A stretch of DNA of 64,000 nt from the NCBI GenBank assembly GCA_030603385.1, contig JAUVXW010000015.1, positions 16,704-80,703 of the forward strand. The letters run 5' to 3'. Below are positions 46,272-54,119 of the stretch, in pieces. The stretch is from Promethearchaeota archaeon. Lineage in GTDB: Archaea; Asgardarchaeota; Lokiarchaeia; Sigyniarchaeales; SOKP01. The translations under genes were made by a program, and so were the position numbers. The first letter of the stretch is position 1, and each line of letters opens with the position of its first letter. The notes beneath the pieces were generated by a model that saw only the letters and a program-made list of their open reading frames with translations, made no database searches and was not told the DNA's origin.

Positions 46272-48224
46272 GTGTCTAATGAAGAAGATTCAGCAACAAT
46301 GCAGGTATTAGAACTTATCGGACTAGCCCATGACGAGGTTGATACTTATTTCAAGATAACAGGAAGAGGACCTGTAATGATAGGTGAAATTGCTCTTATC
46401 GCAGATATAGCTGAGGAAAGAGCAGCAGAAATTGCTTCAAACTTATTCCAAAAGGGGCTTCTCAAACAAATACCTGGTAAAGCTCCTATTTATGAAGCTT
46501 TACCCCCATATGCCGCACTTTTAGGTCAAATTCATCAATTTAAAGAAGCAATAAAGACATTTCAGCAAGTAACTCCAAAAAATATACAAGAACGATTTGA
46601 TTCATTAGAAACTCATTCAACCAAACTTAAAAAACTAGATGATTACCGTAGTTACCTTCAAATAATGAAGACAAAATTACCAGAACAAATTAAAACTCAA
46701 TTTGATAGATTTGAGAAGGAACTTGAACAAGTAAATAGATTCCGGGATGTTAGAAGCTTTATTCTTAATTTAAAAGAAATAGTTCCCGCGGAAATTACAA
46801 AAGAGTTTGGTGTCATGGAGACCCGTTTGGATTCAATGAAAACAGAGATTTCAAATAGATTTGAAAAACAATTTAGGATTGGCGCATTGAAAAGTATGGC
46901 CGAAAAAATTGTTTCTCGAGTAATCTCGGAGCAGTTCAAGGATATAACTGTGGTTTTTCGGGATAAATTTGTACAAACTACACAAAATATGTTAGATCAA
47001 GTGATAGAACAATTAGGAAGCATTACTGATACTGCTGGTGAGATAAGCAGTGATCTAGGTACGGTATTTTCAGATATAGAACATGGACTGAAAACTACTT
47101 TAGAAGATTTAGAGAACAGAGTTTCAGGAGTTTATGATGACGTTATTTCAGGAATAAACGAATTGAAAGATTTATTTAGAACAGAGATTTTCGAGACACT
47201 TCAAAATGACATCATAAATAATATTATCAATCAATTAGATAGCGCCGAATTAACAATGAATGAATTTTGGCAACGGTCTAAGAAAGCTTCATTGTTAAGT
47301 TTTAAGGATGTTTGGTTTGTTAGAAGTGTTGAAGGTATCAAGGCACAAATTAATGAATCACTTACTCGTGTGAAGATGCGGGTTCATATAGTTGCTCCAA
47401 AATTAGAAGATATTGATCTAGTTGCACTTACAAGACTAAAAAAACATATAAATATAAGGATTTCAACAAATTTTGATCTAAGTAATCCAGAAGATCAAAT
47501 GAGATTTAAACAAATTGCAGAATATCCAAATGTTGCGTTAAGACATTATGGTAGAGAAAATTTATGGTCTATAAACAAAGATTTTGAAGAAGTTATAGTT
47601 AGTGTGCTGTCACAAACAGAAGGAGGTGAATTACAAATCGCTGGAATGGGTTCTGTACTTGAAGAACACGTAAAATTATTTGCGGCTATGTTAGAAGATG
47701 TATGGATACAAAGTAAAAAGTTGGATCAAGTAGAAGTCTTACACGAATTAAGAAGGGCTCCTGAACCTATTTTACCTAAAGAAAGACCTACACCATCAAT
47801 ACCTGCACCTATATCAAGAGAACCAGAAAAAATAACACCCACAGTTCCAGAACGACCATCAGTAATTCAACAAGAACCTATTAAACTTGAACCTATTGTG
47901 AAAATTGAAGCTCCAATAGAACCACCTATAATTGAACCAGGACCAAGTATGTCTACAGCAGCTATAGGATCTACAGATGCATATCTTTCAAGCCAGATTG
48001 ATAAATTAATAAACAATTTACCAAATATGACAGGTTATGACATCGCATCAGAATTACAAAATATACAAGATGATATTCTTGAAAGAAAAGGTTTTAGTGC
48101 CGTTCTTAGGCAAATAAGGATGGGGATAACACCTTTAAAATCTAATCCAAATTTACTTAATCCGCCTGAAAGGCAAGAATTGATTAATAAGATTAATTTT
48201 TGGCGAAGTAAATTAAATATTTAG
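46272..48224 (+). CDS. TrmB-like winged-helix and coiled-coil protein
   Basis: 650 residues. An N-terminal winged helix (residues 5-80: TMQVLELIGLAHDEVDTYF, IAEERAAEIASNLFQKGLL) resembles TrmB-family regulators. A long coiled-coil region (about 90-330) follows, and a C-terminal alpha/beta domain (about 350-480: VHIVAPKLEDIDLVAL, NIRISTNFDLS, LQIAGMG) recalls the phospholipase-D-like sensor domain of TrmB. A Pro-rich linker (about 495-560) precedes a helical tail. The insertion of 250 coiled-coil residues between DNA-binding-type and sensor-type domains is unusual, and argues for a structural or signalling role instead of a simple repressor. Start GTG 46272 with AAGGTGAG upstream; last gene of the operon. 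Confidence 0.7.
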   Translation: MSNEEDSATMQVLELIGLAHDEVDTYFKITGRGPVMIGEIALIADIAEERAAEIASNLFQKGLLKQIPGKAPIYEALPPYAALLGQIHQFKEAIKTFQQVTPKNIQERFDSLETHSTKLKKLDDYRSYLQIMKTKLPEQIKTQFDRFEKELEQVNRFRDVRSFILNLKEIVPAEITKEFGVMETRLDSMKTEISNRFEKQFRIGALKSMAEKIVSRVISEQFKDITVVFRDKFVQTTQNMLDQVIEQLGSITDTAGEISSDLGTVFSDIEHGLKTTLEDLENRVSGVYDDVISGINELKDLFRTEIFETLQNDIINNIINQLDSAELTMNEFWQRSKKASLLSFKDVWFVRSVEGIKAQINESLTRVKMRVHIVAPKLEDIDLVALTRLKKHINIRISTNFDLSNPEDQMRFKQIAEYPNVALRHYGRENLWSINKDFEEVIVSVLSQTEGGELQIAGMGSVLEEHVKLFAAMLEDVWIQSKKLDQVEVLHELRRAPEPILPKERPTPSIPAPISREPEKITPTVPERPSVIQQEPIKLEPIVKIEAPIEPPIIEPGPSMSTAAIGSTDAYLSSQIDKLINNLPNMTGYDIASELQNIQDDILERKGFSAVLRQIRMGITPLKSNPNLLNPPERQELINKINFWRSKLNI

Positions 48225-48263
48225 TATAATTTTCTTTCTCAATTTTTCCTTTAATGTATTTGA

Positions 48264-48797
48264 TTAGAATAAGAATGGATTATCTATTCCTAGATATTTC
48301 TCTACTATAATTAACATTTCTTCTTTAGTGCCAATATACCCAAAAAGCTGATGTTTAGCTTTACCATGAGAAGCATTATCGATAGTTTTGAAAGGATTTA
48401 GTTGAAGCTCTATTTCCCCAAAATTAAGCATCGGCTTATCTGGAGATTCAGAATTATATGATTGAATAACTCCTATCTCTGAATCAGGATGATCTCTCGA
48501 AATATCAAAACACTCTTTCTGACTTTTTGGAATGTCATCAGATAACTTTACAATGAAACAATACTCATCAGAATCTGGAATCTTTAACATGTAACCTATC
48601 TTAGCAGTTCTATCAAAATTAATATCTTCAGGTCGAATCGCGAGTTTATAAATATCACTTACATCAATCTTAAACGCTACATAATTTTCTCCAATCTTCA
48701 ATCTATCTTCGGGAATCATCCGAAAATAAGAAAGGGGTTTAGGTTTTGTGTTTGTAGGAATTAAAACTGTGCCGGGATTTAGCATTAAAAGGGACAT
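48264..48797 (-). CDS. Unknown soluble protein
   Basis: 177 residues, alpha/beta with no signal, membrane segment or known motif. Notable stretches are MLNPGTVLIPTNTKPKPLSY at the start and LFGYIGTKEEMLIIVEKYLG at the end. It converges with the TrmB-like gene (39 bases) and diverges from a small gene starting 26 bases away. The family is not recognised. Confidence 0.55.
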   Translation of the reverse strand: MSLLMLNPGTVLIPTNTKPKPLSYFRMIPEDRLKIGENYVAFKIDVSDIYKLAIRPEDINFDRTAKIGYMLKIPDSDEYCFIVKLSDDIPKSQKECFDISRDHPDSEIGVIQSYNSESPDKPMLNFGEIELQLNPFKTIDNASHGKAKHQLFGYIGTKEEMLIIVEKYLGIDNPFLF

Positions 48798-48822
48798 TGA
48801 TTTTGTTCAGGGATATAGTAAA

Positions 48823-48918
48823 ATGGCTTTTATTAATGATTTATACGAACATTATAACATTGAAAAAATTGATTTAGAAGAATTGAAGAAATTAATTTTC
48901 CTGGAGGAGATTCTATAA
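48823..48918 (+). CDS. 31-residue small protein or leader peptide
   Basis: ATG 48823 to TAA 48918, then directly the ATG of the next gene at 48919. The peptide is acidic and helical (INDLYEHYNIEKIDLEELKK). Its last codons contain GGAGGAG, which is the ribosome site of the following gene, so the two are likely translationally coupled. It could be a true small protein or a leader that controls the next gene. Confidence 0.4.
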   Translation: MAFINDLYEHYNIEKIDLEELKKLIFLEEIL

Positions 48919-49287
48919 ATGCCTGAAAATAACCAAAAAGTTGTAAAGTATGATCTTGTGAAAGAAATCAGAACCGAATATAATCAAGAGATTCTCGATT
49001 GGTTAAAAGATAACCACTACAACTATAAAGTATGGGAAATTAAGGATCTTTTACCATATCAATCTAAAGAAGATATTAATGAGGTTCCTCCGTTAATCTG
49101 TTTACCTTCTAAGCTTTATCAGAAATTAAAGAAACTTTCGGAGTTTATAGGAGAAGATCTACATGAATTTAGTAGTAATTTATTAGAAAAAACAATAGAA
49201 AGTTTTGAAATGGATCCGTATCAGGATTTATCCTACTGGCTTCCAAGAAAAAAACTTTTAAAAAAAATTTTTGGAACCGGTGAATAA
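48919..49287 (+). CDS. Unknown small protein of antitoxin-like gene cluster
   Basis: 122 residues. The middle (PPLICLPSKLYQKLKKLSEFIG) looks like a ribbon-helix-helix segment: a short strand then a helix. The C-terminus is basic (LPRKKLLKKIFG). It is preceded by GGAGGAG ten bases before the ATG and followed immediately by another RHH-like small gene. A DNA-binding or antitoxin-like role is possible; no toxin is recognised next to it. Confidence 0.55.
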   Translation: MPENNQKVVKYDLVKEIRTEYNQEILDWLKDNHYNYKVWEIKDLLPYQSKEDINEVPPLICLPSKLYQKLKKLSEFIGEDLHEFSSNLLEKTIESFEMDPYQDLSYWLPRKKLLKKIFGTGE

Positions 49288-49288
49288 T

Positions 49289-49435
49289 TTGAAAATTGAA
49301 ATTGATATACCTGATGAATTTGAAACTTTTTTTGATTATCTGGAAGGTAATTTTGGACTTAAAAGAAAAGCGTATATAGAACACATTGTTAAGCAAGAAA
49401 TTGAAAGTAGGAATTTAGATTTAAAGATTTTTTAA
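49289..49435 (+). CDS. 48-residue ribbon-helix-helix-like small protein
   Basis: TTG 49289 preceded by GGTGAA; stop TAA 49433-49435. The sequence begins KIEIDIPDEFETFFDYL and continues with KRKAYIEHIVKQEIES, the strand-helix-helix pattern of small RHH antitoxins and repressors. It starts one base after the stop of the preceding gene. The hairpins at 49453-49513 follow directly. Confidence 0.45.
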   Translation: MKIEIDIPDEFETFFDYLEGNFGLKRKAYIEHIVKQEIESRNLDLKIF

Positions 49436-49452
49436 TTTTATTTTTTTTATAA

Positions 49453-49513
49453 TCTTAGCTAATTGGACTAAGAATTAATAAAACTTGAAAATCTTAGTTA
49501 GGTTGACTAAGAT
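49453..49513. repeat. Two tandem inverted repeats sharing TCTTAG...CTAAGA arms
   Basis: TCTTAG (49453-49458) pairs with CTAAGA (49468-49473). ATCTTAGT (49491-49498) pairs with ACTAAGAT (49506-49513), followed by four Ts. The arms are near-identical between the two hairpins. They may be terminators of the small-gene cluster or binding sites of its RHH protein. Confidence 0.5.
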
Positions 49514-49753
49514 TTTTAGAAATATGTTTTTAATGAATTTATTCCTAATTAATTATGCATTAAAATAATAACCATCCAGAGGAGAATAAGAAATAGAATT
49601 AAAAACTTGAGTTCAAATATTCTCTAAAACTGTAAATGGTTTATTAACTAATATGAGATTGCTTTTCTCTCTTGTTTTCATGAATGGGATAAAAATGTAA
49701 GACTTTACTCTTCTAAGCGTGTTACACATTTAAAACTTAAATTTTACTAAAAA

Positions 49754-50413
49754 TTAGTTAATTTGAGAAAAATGAAAGTTTCTCTCAACATATTTTAGCA
49801 CGGCACATATATTAGGAAAAGAAGTTTCCAATATCCTTGTGTTTGCTTCGCTAAGTTGTCTTTTAAGCTCCCTTTTATTAATAATACTTCTTATTTCCTG
49901 CTTTAATGCATTTCTCCAACTAGCATCTTTAGTTCCTCTTGGAACGTTAATTTTAACATTTACTTTAAGTTCAATAAATCTCTTTACTTCTTCTTCAATA
50001 CAAGCGTCTGAACCCCAGATAATACAATACAAATAGAACTCATGAGGACCAGATCTACATTTTATTAAAAATGCATCTTGGAGTGGAATAATTTCATCTC
50101 CACAATCTATACCAATTGAACTTAATTTTCTATTTATTTCGCTCTTTGGATCTTCCTCTATATGTTCCCCATCTACAATGAAAATAAAGTTGCAATATCG
50201 CCGATCAACAAGGGTTTTTATAGAATTAAGTGCACTTACACCTGATTGTTTTTTAATACCTGTACGTGGATATAATATGATTTTTTCATTATCATTGTAT
50301 TTTTCACAAATTATTTCTAATATCATTTTTTCTGGATAAGTTCCATCCCCATTAAGAATTACATGTTTTAATTCAAGACCTTTCTCATCATCTACCATTT
50401 TCAAAGCTATCAC
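49754..50413 (-). CDS. TOPRIM-like partner of the adjacent ATPase (tentative)
   Basis: 219 residues. FIFIVDGEHIEEDPKSEI is a strand ending in acidic residues, as in the D-x-D part of TOPRIM/DUF3226-type proteins; an N-terminal acidic helix (TYPEKMILEIICEKY) could give the first Glu. The C-terminal half is helical and basic. It follows the ATPase gene by nine bases on the same strand, the arrangement of OLD-like ATPase plus nuclease or DUF3226 pairs. The match is weak. Start GTG 50413 or ATG 50398. Confidence 0.6.
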   Translation of the reverse strand: MIALKMVDDEKGLELKHVILNGDGTYPEKMILEIICEKYNDNEKIILYPRTGIKKQSGVSALNSIKTLVDRRYCNFIFIVDGEHIEEDPKSEINRKLSSIGIDCGDEIIPLQDAFLIKCRSGPHEFYLYCIIWGSDACIEEEVKRFIELKVNVKINVPRGTKDASWRNALKQEIRSIINKRELKRQLSEANTRILETSFPNICAVLKYVERNFHFSQIN

Positions 50414-50422
50414 GAGGAATTT

Positions 50423-51442
50423 TTAAAAATTAAATTTTCGGGGATCGGCATTTGCATTTAAGAGATCTTCAATTTCATCAAGAGTCAATTTATCATATTC
50501 TAAATTATCTTCATGTGATTTTTTTAAAAATAAAACATTACAATCTAATGGGTTTATTTCTGTCAGTTTATATAATATATCTATACTATGAGTCGATATT
50601 ACGACTTGACTGCCTGTATTTATTAACCATTTAAGAAATATGTCAATCATAGTTGGATGAAGTCCTGCTTCAAAATCATCAATTAATATTAACTCTGGAT
50701 TTATTGATTCAATTAATAACATGAGTTTTATTAATTTCTCTGCACCTGATCCAAGATCATTTATTCTTACATAAGTAAAATTATTGGGAAAGACCTTTCT
50801 AATACGCATTGGTTTTCCGAATAATATCTCACTATATTCATCATCGACACATTTATTAAGGCTCTTAGCAACTTGGACATGGATTCCCTTTTTAATTATT
50901 AAATCCTTTAATAAATCTATTTTATTTTCTATTTCTTTGATATACTGTGTATCATGTGGTATGAATAAAACCGAGGTACTAGAGCCTTTTGTGACTATTT
51001 TTAAGAATTTTTCTATATATTTAGGATGTGTTGACGGTTTTTTTTCTATTATTTTAGAAATCCTAGAAAAGAATAAATCATCTGGGCCAAAATTATAATT
51101 GAAGGCTCTTTCATTTATAGAGACTTTGAAAGCCTTATTCTTAATCCTATTATATTCAATCGATGAAGTACCTGTATATTGATAAATCAGTGTTTTGTAA
51201 GATTTAGGCTTACCCTTTGATGATTGCTCTTGGTAGTGAAGATTTCTTATAAACGATATTTTATCCATTCCAGTTATGTATTCCGAAATCTGTGGAGAGG
51301 GTAGTAAAGATAAGGCTTCCAATATTGTTGATTTTCCAGAATTATTTCTACCAATTAAAACGTTGAAATTAGAGAGTTCTATAAGAGATTTACAACTTTT
51401 TATTCCTCGAAACTCTGTAATTCTGAGATCCTTTATAATCAT
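50423..51442 (-). CDS. SMC/ABC-type AAA ATPase (OLD-like, AAA_21)
   Basis: 339 residues. ITEFRGIKS and VLIGRNNSGKST are the start and Walker A of RecF/OLD-like ATPases. LGSGAEKLIKL is the signature, LILIDDFEAGLHP is Walker B with following D-loop, and VVISTHSID is the switch His. All motifs are intact. The middle insertion is short. With the TOPRIM-like gene it forms a two-gene module resembling OLD or Gabija-type antiviral systems in plan, although neither protein is a close match to those. Confidence 0.85.
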   Translation of the reverse strand: MIIKDLRITEFRGIKSCKSLIELSNFNVLIGRNNSGKSTILEALSLLPSPQISEYITGMDKISFIRNLHYQEQSSKGKPKSYKTLIYQYTGTSSIEYNRIKNKAFKVSINERAFNYNFGPDDLFFSRISKIIEKKPSTHPKYIEKFLKIVTKGSSTSVLFIPHDTQYIKEIENKIDLLKDLIIKKGIHVQVAKSLNKCVDDEYSEILFGKPMRIRKVFPNNFTYVRINDLGSGAEKLIKLMLLIESINPELILIDDFEAGLHPTMIDIFLKWLINTGSQVVISTHSIDILYKLTEINPLDCNVLFLKKSHEDNLEYDKLTLDEIEDLLNANADPRKFNF

Positions 51443-51944
51443 GAATTCTCTCTATTTTTAATTATTTTTCCTATTATTAAAAATCTATTAATTAATTAAA
51501 TATGATTTTTTTTTATGGAATTTTAGACTTTTTTCGGATCCAAATTTAGTCAACGTTGATATTTTTTTAAATTTTTTTGATTGGCGTAAATTTACATCTT
51601 TTATGAATCAACAAATTTGATTATTTTCTTTCCTGATAATTATTTTATATTTAATATTTACAAAAATTTTATAGATATAATATGACCTTATTTTGATGAA
51701 ACCTTATCTAAATCTTTAATAAATTTTTTTTTCTCAAAAGTGCCCTTTCTGACAAAAACCAGGAATATTATAATAATTTTTTTTACTCTTCAAGTTGTTT
51801 TTCTTTAAAATTTAAATAACTATTTTCTATAAAAAATGTCCCTACAAAACTATTCATAATATTCGGGCTTGCAACAATTTGATATTTTGATAATAGATTT
51901 AATCCTTACGCTTGTTCTTTAAATGAGTAATGTAAATAATCAGA
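51443..51944. other. 502-base AT-rich gap, no gene seen
   Basis: Between the ATPase start and the stop of the HEPN-like gene, both on the minus strand. It holds long T and A runs, no open frame above 25 codons with a start, and no clear repeat. The part nearest 51442 presumably carries the ATPase promoter. Confidence 0.5.
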
Positions 51945-52787
51945 TTATAGTTGTTTGAAATCTAAAGCAGTTAGAATATTTATTGTGTCTTTAAAAAAGT
52001 GTCTAAATTTCCCTAGTTGTTTTTCCATGAATTCTTTAATAGGAATATACCCCATGATTGGTAAATATTCAAAATGAGTTCTTACGGATTTATTACCGAA
52101 TTTTGTCTTGATTTCTAATTGACCGAACTTCATACTTGATCCTCTATCATACATTCTACTCATACGTGTATCTGGAAGATATTTTGGTGATTTTTCAGGT
52201 ACTACAATCGGTCGTTTATAAGTCTTGAGCGAATCAGACATTTTTAAAGTCTTATACTCTTGTGATATATTTATCATCAATCTGTGAACGAGGTGGTGTC
52301 TATATTCTCTTATTTCCGAAAGCCAATTAAAATGGGACTTAATTTGGTCATAGATTGGTATTATTCTTCCTTTTTCAACTAATTTCATTAATGAGCTAAT
52401 TTTATCAAATTGTTTACCTTTTAAATGAAGTGACACTACTGTTGCTAAAAAATCGATGGCACTTTTCATAGCTTCAAGAAAAGCTGATAATTCATATACA
52501 TAATGATTGGCGGGTAATTCAATAGTAACAGTTACATTGATAGTTTTTCTTATTACCACCCTGTCTTCTCTCATAAATACAACATTATCCTCTTCCTCTT
52601 TTAAATATCTTAATACATTCCAAAAATGGTACTGAACCGCTTGATACTTCCGAAAGGCATACATCAATTTAGTTTCATAATTTTCCTTTTCTTCATTACT
52701 CGTAAAAATAGTTTCTGGAAATAAAGGAGCTTCATCAAGTTTCCTAAAATATTCATCTAATATTTCAAAAATATTAATTTCTGTAAT
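51945..52787 (-). CDS. HEPN-like protein with R-x4-H motif, probable ATT start
   Basis: From the first canonical codon (TTG at 52670, then ATG 52667) the protein has 240 residues. The same frame continues upstream for 39 more codons with protein-like sequence (NIFEILDEYFRKLDEAP, then LFPETIFTSNEEKENY), up to ATT 52787, just after an in-frame TGA, with GGTGA three bases ahead. In the middle, IREYRHHLVHR contains R-H-H-L-V-H, an R-x4-H motif as in RNase-type HEPN domains, preceded by helices resembling Cthe/AbiJ-type HEPN proteins. A toxin or defence effector is possible; family not certain. Confidence 0.6.
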   Translation of the reverse strand: MTEINIFEILDEYFRKLDEAPLFPETIFTSNEEKENYETKLMYAFRKYQAVQYHFWNVLRYLKEEEDNVVFMREDRVVIRKTINVTVTIELPANHYVYELSAFLEAMKSAIDFLATVVSLHLKGKQFDKISSLMKLVEKGRIIPIYDQIKSHFNWLSEIREYRHHLVHRLMINISQEYKTLKMSDSLKTYKRPIVVPEKSPKYLPDTRMSRMYDRGSSMKFGQLEIKTKFGNKSVRTHFEYLPIMGYIPIKEFMEKQLGKFRHFFKDTINILTALDFKQL

Positions 52788-52790
52788 TTT

Positions 52791-52896
52791 TCACCATCCT
52801 AATAAATTCTCTCTGTATTCAACAAATTTTTTAAATTCTTCCATTACTTTATTATCACTAATATATTTTTTTAAGTTTCTTATATCATGATCCTCC
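52791..52896 (-). CDS. Possible small protein upstream of the HEPN-like gene
   Basis: A helical, charged frame (LEDHDIRNLKKYISDNK, ending VEYRENLLGW) ends with TGA at 52791-52793, four bases before the putative ATT start of the next gene. TTG 52896 is the only canonical start, without a ribosome site; the open frame reaches back to 52943. Its coding look is moderate. It may be a coupled leader gene. Confidence 0.28.
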
Positions 52897-52961
52897 AAAA
52901 ATCTTAGATATTCTTTTATTAAAAATAATGGGTATAATTCCTTTTAGGTGATCATCTTTCC

Positions 52962-52978
52962 AAGGAGTTGAACTCCTT
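52962..52978 (+). repeat. Inverted repeat that sequesters a ribosome binding site
   Basis: AAGGAG (52962-52967) and CTCCTT (52973-52978) form a six-base stem with loop TTGAA. The left arm is the only Shine-Dalgarno sequence for the GTG start at 52979, which follows the stem directly. Confidence 0.45.
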
Positions 52979-53161
52979 GTGAGAGATCCAAATACAATTT
53001 TGAGTAATTTTAATTATTTAATTAATAGAGTGAATTTAACGAGAGATAAAATCCTAAAAATACATCAATTACTTTCGGAAAATCCTGATGCTTTTGCAAA
53101 GAAAATGAGAATTTTAAAACTTGAAATTTTAGCCTTAAAAAGAACGAGTATAATAATATAA
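52979..53161 (+). CDS. Small helical protein, unknown
   Basis: 60 residues from GTG 52979. Entirely amphipathic helix with basic C-terminal part (DAFAKKMRILKLEILALKR). AAGGAG lies 11 bases upstream within a hairpin. No family is recognised, and there is no close partner gene on the same strand. Confidence 0.4.
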   Translation: MRDPNTILSNFNYLINRVNLTRDKILKIHQLLSENPDAFAKKMRILKLEILALKRTSIII

Positions 53162-53307
53162 TTTAAATTCCTAATTATTATATAAAACTCTAATGGTCTG
53201 AAAAAGAAATTGAAGTCTATTTGAAACAGAAGTTAAATTAATTTTTTTTTATTTTTTTTATTAATTTTTGATATATTTATAAAGTTCATAGAATTAATTT
53301 TGTTATT

Positions 53308-53490
53308 ATGGTAGTTTATGATAGTGGATTATTGAAAGTAGTAGAGGAATTAAATAACTATCTTACGGGAGATGGTATAAGTATTATTAAGGAAGCTTTT
53401 GAATTTATTGATGGTAAAATTCATGATATTTACTTGCATATTAATAATCTTGATAGTAAAATAGATAAAGTAATTGAAAAAACTAAATAA
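53308..53490 (+). CDS. Small acidic helical protein, unknown
   Basis: 60 residues from ATG 53308. The second half (INNLDSKIDKVIEKTK) is a short coiled coil, typical of small oligomerising proteins. A TTTATAAA-like element at 53275-53283 sits about 25 bases upstream, giving a plausible promoter with a near-leaderless mRNA. No family is recognised. Confidence 0.45.
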   Translation: MVVYDSGLLKVVEELNNYLTGDGISIIKEAFEFIDGKIHDIYLHINNLDSKIDKVIEKTK

Positions 53491-53787
53491 ATAATTTTTT
53501 TTCTTTTTTTAACTTCAATGATTGTAAACGTTAATCTTATTAATCAATAATTATATTTCGGTTAAATATGTGAGAAATATCATAATCCTTGAAGTGTTTA
53601 CAGGATTTGATGATTTTTTTCTCCTGGAGTTAAAATTTACTCTTCAGGTAAGATTTTATTCATATAACTTAATTTAAAGCTATTTTTAGAATGTTTTTTC
53701 AAAAATATATAACAAATATTAAAGATATTTGATTTATCGAAAAAATTGATAAATGAAATTTAAAAATTAATTTGTTGCTAAAAACTT

Positions 53788-53961
53788 TTATGGCCATTGG
53801 TACCAAGTACCATCACCATCAAAAAATCCAAGTAAAAAAGCAAGAGTTATATCTTCATCCGCTCTTTTTATAATTTCTGGGAGTCCTGCTTCCATTGCTG
53901 AACTCGAGTAACCATTCCTTAAAAGTTCTTCTATCATTCTTTTAATCACATCTTTTTCCAC
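53788..53961 (-). pseudogene. LAGLIDADG homing-endonuclease-like fragment
   Basis: A 57-codon frame (GTG 53961 to TAA 53788) ends with LAFLLGFFDGDGTWY, an excellent match to the LAGLIDADG helix and catalytic Asp of homing endonucleases, and stops three residues later. The preceding part (IKRMIEELLRNGYSSSAMEA) is helical. A functional enzyme needs 100 or more further residues after this motif and none are present. I take it as the remnant of an intein or intron endonuclease, or less likely a repurposed small protein. Confidence 0.5.
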
Positions 53962-54119
53962 ACATCAAAAATTAATAACTTTAAATAGAATTAATCATAT
54001 AAAAAAACTTAAGACAATAAGGAATAGATGATTTTATTTTTATAGAATTGTATAATACAATTATTTATTAAATCATTATAATTAGAAATTATTCTATTAA
54101 AAATTAGGAGTTATATCTT

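Noticed and set aside
48825..48918. Treating the 31-codon frame only as untranslated leader
   Set aside because: It abuts the next ATG exactly and holds that gene's ribosome site near its end, as coupled genes do, so it was kept as a low-confidence gene.
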